This document shows, one piece after another, positions 24,800-35,000 of a stretch of 50,000 bases of DNA. Every line of letters starts with the position of its first letter. The stretch's first letter is position 1. The DNA lies in the NCBI GenBank assembly GCA_002005505.1, contig KV908479.1, positions 49,252 through 99,251 of the forward strand, in the 5' to 3' direction. Origin of the DNA: Botryococcus braunii. Its lineage: Eukaryota > Chlorophyta > Trebouxiophyceae. The translations under genes and the position numbers were made by a program. Below the pieces are notes generated by a model, which was given only the letters and a program-made list of their open reading frames with translations, was not told the origin of the DNA and searched no databases.

Positions 24800-25060
24800 T
24801 GTAGCGTTAACTAAGCGGAAGAGGTTTTTATGAGACAGTGAGACGTTCGTGGTGTGCAACGAAAGAGTGTTACATGATTGATTCGCAAGCGTACTCTTAA
24901 ACCCAGGGTGGATTGAATTATACTGTACTGCCACAGACGCGTAGTCGGGCAACCGAGCGAACTACTTGAGCGAGGTTGTACTGCGAATCCAGATCACATG
25001 GCAAGTCAAAGAGCAATGCCAAGGACCATACTAGAGCATTATACCCTAGGAAATGCTACA
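24800..25060 (-). repeat. Element E 5' LTR
   Basis: 261 bp, no difference seen from 13164-13424; the TSD tgcca follows at 25061-25065. Confidence 0.93.
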
Positions 25061-25065
25061 TGCCA

Positions 25066-25170
25066 AGGTACAGAATGAGCCCTACCACTTCGCACTGGAG
25101 TGAAGCCATTCGAGTGCTGAAGTATCTTAGGGACACCCGAGAGTTAGCTCTTAACTCTTGGAGGGAAGAT
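25066..25170 (+). pseudogene. Element D RT/RNase H fragment, middle piece
   Basis: Resumes the D frame as RYRMSPTTSHWSEAIRVLKY, then LRDTRELAL, followed by a one-base frameshift relative to A. It is cut at 25170 by element C (TSD aagat, 25166-25170). Confidence 0.88.
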
Positions 25171-25861
25171 TGAAATATTCTGGGCTTGGCGTATCCTGCA
25201 TGGTGGCGGCACGGAGGGTGTTAGACGATGTCCTCCTACTTGTGCGTTGTTAAGTAGGCACGGACATATACAAGTCAAGGACTGGTTGGCAACTGATTGA
25301 TAGACACCCGGAGTGCTGCTATAGTTCCAATCAAGTCTTACAATATCTCTCATCTCTCCTAATAAGGTGACGCAGTTCAAACACGCCTAACCTGCTCTCA
25401 CTCAGGTCATGCTCGTTACTTTGTCCGATGAGCTAAACTCAACTCCATATGTCTAGCTTGTTCTAACAATGTTCATCTGAGTGCTAAATCCAGGAATACA
25501 ATAAGGGTTAAGTCACCTGCATGGTGGCGGCACGGAGGGTGTTAGACGATGTCCTCCTACTTGTGCGTTGTTAAGTAGGCACGGACATATACAAGTCAAG
25601 GACTGGTTGGCAACTGATTGATAGACACCCGGAGTGCTGCTATAGTTCCAATCAAGTGCCTTCCCTCTCCGTGCTTGCCCCATATGCCTCCTTTCTACAA
25701 ACGTGTCTGTAACTTGCGTTATGATAGTCTTCGTTCAAATGCATGTATTGCCTGGCAGAACTCAGAGTTTTGCCTCTCCTTCCTAATTGGTATTGTCCTC
25801 ATCCGGAGACTTGCCATTATTTCTCCTCTGAGGGAAAGGCATAAAATTAATTAACACAACA
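25171..25861 (-). repeat. Element C 3' LTR (duplicated-module type)
   Basis: On the minus strand it starts TGTTGTGTTAA and ends TATTTCA. Identical 142-bp modules lie at 25516-25657 (first) and 25195-25336 (second). The first ends catgcag|gtgact and the second catgcag|gatacg. Removing the 321-bp interval would leave 370 bp. Confidence 0.93.
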
Positions 25862-25879
25862 CTTCCCCTTGCCTTTACC

Positions 25880-28800
25880 TCACAGAAACTTGGCCAGTCC
25901 CAGTGAGTTACGATGTCCCAGAAACACTTGTCTAACTAGTGGTTTGGTAAAAATGTCAGCCACATTTCTAGCAGATTGAATGTACTTGAATTCAACCTGC
26001 CCCTTTGCAATAGCTTCACGGGCAAAGTGACAGCTAATTGCAATATGCTTTGTGTGTTTGGAGTACACCGGATTCCTCAGGTGGTTTATACACCCTTGGT
26101 TGTCACAATGAATCTTCACTATCCACGGTAACACTCCAATTTCCTCCAGGAAACCTCTCAGCCAATTTGCTTCCTTTACAACAGCACTTGCTGCCATGAA
26201 TTCAGCCTCCACTGTTGAAGTGGCAACAGCAGATTGCTTTTTACTTCCCCACACCACTGCTCCTCCAAACACAGTGAGGACAAAGCCAGTGGTAGAGAAG
26301 CGATGATCCTGATCACCTCCATAGTCGGCATCCACATAGCCTTCTAGCTCTATCTCCCCCCCTCCGAGAGTTAGAACCAAATCTCGGGTTCCTTTCAGAT
26401 ACTTCAACACACGGATGGCTTCATTCCAATGTGCTGTGGTGGGAGATATGCGGTAACGAGACAATACACCTACTGCTTGAGCTATGTCGGGACGTGTGGT
26501 GTTGGCTATATACAGAAGAGACCCTACTAACTCACAGTAACGGTGACCTGGAGGTAGTGGACTGCCAGCACCAATGCTGTCGCTCCCATCTCTCGGTGCA
26601 GGCCTTTGGGACATTACGAAATCTTTTGTCATGGGAGTATCAGGTCCCACTGACTCAAGATCCAAGCCAAATTTCTCTACAAGTGCATCGATTTTAGGGA
26701 TGCAACTCAGGGTGATCAGCCCTTTATCTCTATCTCTCATCACTTGACATCCCAAGAAATCCTTTACTTCTCCAAGATCATGGATGGTGAACTCTTTCTT
26801 GAGGAGTCCCTTCACTCTCTCGATTTCTGACATACCCTTGGAAACTATCAGAAGATCATCAACATAGATCAGCACATAGGACTTTCCTCCATCAGTAGAG
26901 CATCTCACATACACTCCCGCATCACTCTTGCACACCTCATACCCCATGACTTCAAGTTTGTCATTCAGGGTTTTGTGCCAGGCACGTGGAGCCTGCTTCA
27001 GGCCATACAACGCCTTTCTCAATCGGCACACAATATGCTTATCCCCATTCTCAAAGCCAGGAGGTTGCGTTACATATACTTCCTCCTCGAGCTCACCATT
27101 CAGAAAGGCGGTCTTAACGTCTACCTGATGAATTTCACAGCCCTCTCTTGCAGCAACGGCCAGCAGAGCTCTTGTAGCTCCATAGCTACTAGTAGGAGCA
27201 AAAACCTCCATCACATCCACTCCAGGGATTTGTCTGCATCCCTGTGCCACTAATCTGGCCTTGAATCTCACCACATTGCCATGTGCATCCATTTTCACTG
27301 AAAATATCCAGTGAACTGGAATAACCTTATGTCCACGAGGTCTTGGCACATACTCCATGACCTCATGAGTATCTAGGGGATTTTGCTCTTCCTGCATAGC
27401 TGCCTTCCAGTATTCCCACTGGGGAGACATCTGTGCTTCTCTCAAATTAGAGGGAACGTGAATTTTCCCAAATCTGACACCTGTGTGCTTTTCCTTTGTA
27501 TTGCCTGATTTTCCCTCACTTTGTCCAGAACCCACTACTCTTCCACTGACACTCGCTGAGTTACACATCACAGGCTCTCCAGTAGGAGTAGAATGCACTC
27601 TCATAGCACGCTCTCGCTTGGACTCACACTTGGCTTTGCACAAGTTACTCTGCTCATCCCTCACATCATCCTCCCATGCACAGGTACCTCTCGGACAGTC
27701 TTTGTAATTTGGATTTCCTTCACATTGTCCAGACGTCCGATTCACCTCCTCGGACACACTCTGACATGCCTGCAAGAGTTCAGACTCTTCAGGTCTCTCA
27801 CAAACAACATCGGGATATGGCAGAGTGTCTGCATACTTCCCCTGATTCACGTGATCCACATGCCTCTCAGACCGACTGCATGTCACTGTTGGGAGTGACC
27901 TCACATCTCTGACATCACTCTCCCAGGCACAGGTACCTCTCAGTGAGCACTTGTAATTTGGTCTGTCTCCACAATGTCTGTGCTCCTGATTCACCTCCTC
28001 CTCTCGTCCCTTACACGGAGTCAAGGATGCAGACCCTGTCTCCCGCTCACAATCATGTTTGGCTGGTGCAGAGGGAGCATATGATGCTTCCTCTGACCGG
28101 TGGCTGCCACCACAGTCCCGTCCAGGAGTGCTCTGACTGGACGGGTTGCCAAAAGAACTCTGCATGGTCACATCTCTTACATTTCTCTCAATCACTGAAC
28201 AGGACCCACCCATGCTGCTCAGCTCCCCGGGACCATTTGCAGCTTTGCATGTAGCTGCCCCCCTCACTGCACTCACATGCAATTCATGCCCCTCATGTGA
28301 ATCACCCTCTAGCTGCACTTCCCCTGGTCCCTGTGACAGAGAGTCACCTTCAGTCAACCCCTCTCGCTCTCTGCTCTCTCCCTTCTCCTGTGGCAGCAGG
28401 AGGTCTTTGGCGGCAATGCGTTGTTCGTGTCGTTGGGCCCGGGTCAGGCCATCCAATTGGTGGTTGCGGCATTCAGACCTAGTTGGTCTGAAGACCTCCT
28501 GGGCTCGCTCCATCTGTGGTCGAAGGTGGGAGTCCCCTCTCACTCCTCTGGCTAAGTCCTGTACTGCCTCCAGGGTTTGATCCATCTCCACTGGGTCACA
28601 CAGTCTTCTGGATTTAGACTCGGGCTCAGCCTCCCTGGGGGGTCCTGTGACAGGCTGTGTGGGGAGGTTGCTGGAGGCTGGCAGGTACTCAGGCTCACTG
28701 TGTGGGTCATCCAGATCTGTCTCAAGGCTGATGTTGGTTGTGTCAGGGGAGGTACCGGGAAAGACTGGGGGAGTGTCACTTGCAGAGGACTCAGGACACA

Positions 28801-30815
28801 GGAACTCTGTAGGCTGTGTTGGGGAAGCACTCATGCCAACCCGAGAGGCTCCCCTGAGGTGCTCTACGAAAACCACATCTCTGCTCTCCTTCCAGATACC
28901 CCCTCCCACATATATCCGATAGGCTTTGGAGGAGGCTGAGTAACCAGTAAGCATCCCTGGCACAGTTTTGGGGGAAAACACAGAGCGCTGGACATCAGGG
29001 ATGTGCACAAAGGCCAAGCAACCCCAGGTACGCAATGGGGTTACATTTGGTTTGTAGCCAAAAAATAATTCTGATGGCGTGCGGTCCCTCCCGGTACTGG
29101 GACCCATGTTCAGTAGGGTGCAGGCAGTTTCCAGGGCCTCCTTCCACAACGTTGGACTGGCAGCTGCAAAAGCCAGAAGAGTCCTGGTACGTTCCTTGAG
29201 GGTGCGATTGGCTCTTTCAGCTGCTCCATTCTGTTGCGGGGTGTAAGGAGCTGAGGTCTCCAATTTAGTCCCCTGGGATGCACAAAATTCTTTGAACGTG
29301 GCATTCAGAAATTCAGTTCCACGGTCACGTCGGACACACTTCACTTTGGTTTTCTTCTGGGTCTGCCAATATAGAAGGAGGTCCCGCACAGCAGCACTGA
29401 TGGCATCTTTGGACTTCACAGGCAGGACTGCCTTTAACTGAGATGACTCATCCAAAGCAGTCACCCAGTAACGTTCACCAGTTACTGCAGCAGGAAAAAT
29501 GGGGCCCACAGTGTCAATATGTACTCTGTCAAGTGGTTCAACAGCTGGTCTACTACTTACTCCAAATGGAGGCCGAGACGTCTTTCCCTCAATACATGCT
29601 TCACAGAAGACTGGACAATTGGAGTAGGGGCATAGGGATGTATCAAGTCCTGAGACCAGGTCCTCATTGGTTAGGCGCTGCATCCATGTTTCACCTGGAT
29701 GTCCCATTCTGCTATGCCAGAGGTATCGTCTGGCACAGTTGTGTGAGTTTTGGGTGGGGGTTTTGGACTTCACAGCAGCCGAGATGATTCTGTGGTTAAC
29801 ACTGGGACTCAGAGCTACAACTTGATGAATGTAAAATAGCCCTTTCTCTGCACTGATCCGAGACCTCCAGCTGTTTGGACCACAGACTTCAGTGAATGCT
29901 CCAACATCATCTGTGCGAAAGACTGCCCCATCCCGCAATGCTGCAGATACTGACAGTATGTTTGAGGTTGCAGAAGGAACACACTGAACATGATGTATCC
30001 ACAAGGGAACTCCCACTCGACTGAGGATGCAGACAGAGCCAGATGCTACAATTCCTCCAGTGGCATCTGAAGTGGCCAGATGTAATGGGATGGGTTTGGC
30101 ATGCACAGTTGGATTATGTAGCAAGGTCACATCATTCACCAGATGTACAGATGCTCCACTGTCCACCAGCCAGGATTGCAGAGACGAATTTCTGACAGGA
30201 GTCTTCAGGATGTTGAGGGAAATTATGTATGGCATACCTCTAGGTGGTGGAGGTGGGGGAGCTGGGGGTTGAAACCATGCAGGAAAGGCATCCAGTCCAG
30301 GGTGCGCCAGCTGGGCTGCAGGAGGGTGTGGGCCACCCATAGGTGGAGGTCCCTGTAGCCACATTCCCTGCAGTTGTTGGACCGCTGCCACTACGTTCCG
30401 TTGGGTCTCCTCGTCCCGCTTCCTCTTTCGACAGTCCCTCCAGTAATGCCCCTTCTTATTGCAGTAGTTGCAGATGCCCTTTGTCTCGGACTTGGCCTCA
30501 GAGACAGTTGGTTGGGCCTGCTGATGGGCTGCACTGGCAGCTGGTGGGGTATTGGTTCCACTGGAGCCTTGTCCAAGAGCCAAAACCCTTGGTTGGCGAG
30601 GAGCATATTCATCAAAACCCACTGCCGCTGCTGTGTTGCGCAGAAGTCCAGCCAGCTTCTCCAGGGGTTGTGCTGCAGCAGTTGTGATCATTCCTGGCTC
30701 TTTAGCTGCATCAGGCAAGCCCTGCACAATCTGGGTTGCAACGTGTGCATCCAGTAGAGCATGGTTGTTCCTGTCAAGGCATGCCTTCAGGTTGATCATT
30801 CTGTTGACATACTGC
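25880..30815 (-). pseudogene. Element C gag-pol, main part (gag end, PR, IN, RT, RNase H)
   Basis: Open from the B insertion to TAA at 25880. Order: rest of the gag domain (CLDRNNHALLDAHV, GLPDAAKEPG), zinc knuckle CNYCNKKGHYWRDC, protease LVDSGASVHLVND, and the pre-integrase domain with LWHSRMGHPGETW and FCEACIEGK. The integrase core follows with HIDTVGP, RDRGTEF and NGAAERANRT, then a long Ser/Pro/charged linker containing a repeated GTCAWE-DVRD segment. RT comes next with DVKTAFLNGELEEEVYV and YVDDLLIV, and RNase H with GYVDADYGGD. All catalytic residues are present. The ORF has lost its own start because B separates it from 38062-38523, so it is a disrupted gene. Confidence 0.92.
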
Positions 30816-30820
30816 GATAT

Positions 30821-31699
30821 TGTTGAATGAATTGGTCAATACTGTACTTAGTGACATCCCCTGTCACATGCCATCAACAGCAGTGTAAACTATAGCCTTT
30901 ATAGCCCTTTATGAACGGTATAGATCATACTCGTACCTCAATGACATAACACGTGACTTGTACGATATGCGTTCTCAATAGACATTACGTATGGTAGTAC
31001 TTTAGGATCCCTGCAGTCCGAGCCATCCCTGGGCAGCCCAGGAACGGCTCGGTACTTGTCCGAAGCATGTTGGTATCCTTGACCAACCTCTACTGTTGGA
31101 GAGTGCTGTGTGCTGTTCCTGGAAACGTTGTAGCGTGGACGGTTTTTCCCACAGGCTACGAACTGACGCTGCCGTCGTGCCATCACTGCAGGTGTGTTTA
31201 GGATTCTCAAAGTCGTTCCAGATACGATTGTGCTCAAACATTCAGACCAGTTAGATATTAATGCTGTGTGCATTGATGAGAGTGCATGACGAGAGCGCAC
31301 TGAATGTTTGACCTCATTGAGACTTATGTTGACGTCCACCGTTGTGGCGGTAAGATAGTTTCACTGTACAAACATCACAAAGAGACCTTGCTGAGTTACT
31401 GATGAACTATTATTGTATTCTAGTGACGTAAAGTAGACATCGCAAGGCCTCTTTGGTGCTGAACTCTGCTATCAGGCAAGGCGTAGTGTTACGTGGTCTT
31501 TAGCAAGAGTGAGAGCAGTTAACATCATTTGTAAGACTTGTCCGAAGCATGTTGGTATCCTTGACCAACCTCTACTGTTGGAGAGTGCTGTGTGCTGTTC
31601 CTGGAAACGTTGTAGCGTGGACGGTTTTTCCCACAGGCTACGAACTGACGCTGCCGTCGTGCCATCACTGCAGGTGACGCCGCAAGCAGAAATGCTTGA
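30821..31699 (+). repeat. Element B 5' LTR (duplicated-module type)
   Basis: Starts TGTTGAATG, ends AATGCTTGA. Identical 141-bp modules lie at 31054-31194 and 31536-31676. The first ends actgcag|gtgtgt, the second actgcag|gtgacg. Excising 31192-31673 would leave 397 bp. Confidence 0.93.
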
Positions 31700-31712
31700 G
31701 GTTATGGGCCCA
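31700..31712 (+). other. Element B primer binding site (half-tRNA type)
   Basis: GGTTATGGGCCCA directly after the LTR, identical to the sites in A, C and D. The LTR end has no complementary copy, so the A/D-type hairpin is absent. Confidence 0.85.
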
Positions 31713-32007
31713 CGCTTTCCAAGCTGAGCTTGCAGTGACGCACGACAGATTTCCAGGGAGAAAAGGGGTTTCGGACCCCGCTTCGAGACTGCGAGCTTCA
31801 CTGACGAGTGAGGTCTGGCCGTTCAAACATATCGAGCTAGTCACGTAAAATTATTCCTTCTGTAGTGCTGGAAGGAATTGTTGTACAGTAGCAACTGGGC
31901 TGGGAAAGCAGAAGTACTTCTGGGACTGATCAACTCAGTGTCAGAGCTAGGAAGAAGTGCTTCCAGGGGAAGTCATTTAAGGCTTGGAGTGAAGAACTGG
32001 CTTGATC

Positions 32008-35000
32008 ATGAAAACTAGAAGCAGACAAGTGATCATGAAAACGAGAAGTAAGCACACTGCAACGGAGTCTGGATCAGCTGGGTCTGGCTCCTCCATCAGT
32101 GCATCACCCAGCCAGCCAGCAAACTCCACTGCGCAGAGTGGAGAGATGTGCATCGCAATGACGAAAACCGGTGGCGTCGTCACCACGAATGTCAAATGTC
32201 CAGTGACTCTGGACAGAGAGGGAGTGGAATTTCCACTCTGGGATCTGGCATATGTGGCAGCCTGTGGCCTCAAAAGGTGCAAGGCAGCCATTGAAGCTCC
32301 AATGCCAGACACAGAGGAGAATGCAGCAGCGCTCCTAATGCTGATTGAGAGCGTCCCCAAGGCGTGGGGTGCCAAGCTGGCTGCAATGCAAGTGGCAGCC
32401 AATGCCTACCAGTGGGTTCGAGAGCGTTTTACTGGAGGGGCAGACCAGGAGGTAACAGCACGCTGGCTGGAGCTCCTACACACCAGCATGGGAGAGACAG
32501 AAACGTTGGAGGACTACTACAACAGGAAGGTGGCACTCTTCCATGCACTCAAGCGAAATGGGCACTCCATCATGGAGAGAGAAGCCAAGCTGGCAATCAT
32601 CAAGGGCCTGCCAGAGGAAGCGAAGGAGACTGGGATGTTCTCCTCATCTGCTGGGAAGGATCTGGAGGGACTGTGGGAGATCATCTCCACCACAGCCAAG
32701 GGACTGGGCTTCAACGACCAGGTCCCCAGAGTCACCCCTGTGGCCAGGGCAGCCATCACACCAGCCTACTCCACCACACCAGGGACTGCAAGCCCACAGG
32801 AGACCCAAGCTGGAGGCCAGGGGGGCCAAGCTTCATCGACCAAGGTGGAGGGACGGGACCGGCGTGACAACAGGCGCTGCCGCTACTGCAACAAGCTAGG
32901 CCATTTTGAGAGGAACTGCCTCAAGAAGGAGGCGGACGAGAAGATGCAACAGAACCTGCAGCAAGTCATGGCTGCAATGGCCAATCTGCTTCCGCAATTC
33001 CAAAATCAAGCGTCGGCTGCAGTGGCTCGACCTCCGGAGGGCAGCGGGAACGGCAACAACTTTTTCCCCGGGGGATATCCACCACCCTCTGGTATGTCTG
33101 CCATGATTTCTCTGAATGTCTTAACACCAACACGCGTCATGCCAGAAGCGAGAAGTTTTCTGGTGGACAGTGGAGCCACCATCCACCTAGTCAATGATCT
33201 GTCCCTGCTACATTCCCCCACCCTGCACAGAAATCCCATTCCTTTGCATATGGCTACGTCAGATGCCACGGGACAGATAATTGCAACTGGTTCCCTATGC
33301 TTGAGCAGTGCAGAACAGCAACCCCTGTGGCTTCACAATGTGCATTGTGTTCCTTCAGCTACAGCTAATCTGATTTCAGTGACAGCTGCTATACGTGATG
33401 GGGCTAGTTTTGTGACAGACAGTGTGGGAAGTTACACTGGTATGCGTGGCGCTCAAAACTGGTCTTGTTCAGTTGCACAGAGAAATGGCCTGTATTTCTT
33501 GCAGAAGGTCAGTCCAGTCAGAAACCCTGTCTCTGTGTTCGTTAACACAGCCAGAGCACCAGTCGCTCATGATTGCAGATTGAGAGCACTGTGGCACAGT
33601 AGACTGGGGCACCCAGGGGAGGTTAATATGAGGCGACTGCAGTCTGAAGATTTGGTCCTGGGCATCCCTGTATCTCTCTCCCCTTGCGCAAACTGTCACT
33701 CTTCATGTGAAGCGTGCATTCAAGGAAAGCACAGTCGTCCCCCTTTTGGAACCAGTTCCAGAGCAGCCACTGAGCCCCTTGAGAGAATTCATTTGGACAC
33801 AGTTGGCCCCATCTCCCCTACAGCTATTACTGGGGAGCGCTTCTTTGTCACGATTGTGGATGAGGCTACGCACTACGTCATAGCCCTGGCAGTAAAAACC
33901 AAGGATGCAATCAGCAGTGCAGTCAGAGACCTCCTGATTTTTTGGCAGAGGCAGTTGAACCGCTCTGTTAAGTGCATTCGTACTGACAGGGGGACAGAAT
34001 TCCTCAACAGTACATTGAAGGGTTTCTGTACGCAGGAGGGAATTAAATTTGAGACCTCTGCAGCATACACGCCTCAGCAAAATGGCGTTGCTGAACGGAT
34101 GAACCGAACAATCAAGGAGAAGGCCAGAACACTCATGTTGCATGCAGCTGCCAAACAGTCACTCTGGAAGGAAGCAGTGGAGACAGCCTGCATCCTGTAC
34201 AATATGGGACCTGTGACTGGACGTGACAAGACGCCTTATGAAGCCTTCCATGGGGTAAAGCCCGATGTATCCCTGCTCAGGACTTTTGGCTGTCTAGCAC
34301 ATGTGCACATACCTGATCACCAAAGGGGAGTGTTTGAGTCTAAGACCTCCCCTGGTCTCTTCACAGGGTATTCCAGTGTGTCAAAGGCATATAGAATTTA
34401 TATGGGAAACGGGATTTGGAAAGAAAGCAGAGATGTTACTTTTCTGGAGCACTTAAGGGGCGCAGACAGAGTGGGGCTTAGCACCATGTCTCCTGTGAGT
34501 CCAAATGCAGTCCAGCAGCCCTTTGCCTTGCCTTTTGTACAACAGGAGGGCCAGCAGTCCTTGGGTCAGTTGTCTTTTTGGGACTCAGATGATCCTGAGC
34601 CTCTCTGCAACCGAGAGGTCAACGTGCAGCAGTCCGGACCTGACTCCCCCTGTGCAACCACCCCCTGTGCAACTACCCCATGTGCAATCAACCCCTGTGA
34701 GAATTCTGAGACTTCAAGTGTCAACGTGGACGGGGAGCCCACTTCCTCGGAGCTGAGCCATACGCAGTCCGGCCACAGCTGGTCCGTACTCGGACACATG
34801 GAGAACCTGGCGCGAGGAGGCGAGGAGACCAAGTCACACATGCAACGTTTGAATAATGTGCAAGAATGTGTTCGAATGGAAGTTGGGGCCATGGGTGTCC
34901 GAGGGCAAGACGGGCTGACCCGGCAGCAACGGTATGATCAGAGAGTAGCAGCACGTGAGACTGCAGCTGAGGTCACTGTGGAACATGATGGAGATGTGAG

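Larger units (their letters stand above)
13164..25060 (-). mobile_element. Element E: chromodomain Ty3/Gypsy retrotransposon
   Basis: The 261-bp LTRs (13164-13424 and 24800-25060) look identical and begin TGTAGCG and end GCTACA. The TSD is tgcca (13159-13163 and 25061-25065), inside the RT remnant of element D. Coding is on the minus strand: gag, protease, RT, RNase H, integrase, chromodomain. Element A split the integrase (TSD accag). Without A, E is about 5.85 kb. It carries at least two single-base frameshifts (near 22043 and in the T run 14554-14559) and a broken gag-pol junction, so it is not autonomous as read. Confidence 0.94.

Noticed and set aside
31399..31405. Hammerhead-ribozyme core CTGATGA in the B LTR
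   Set aside because: No following GAAA core or matching stems were found at the required spacing.
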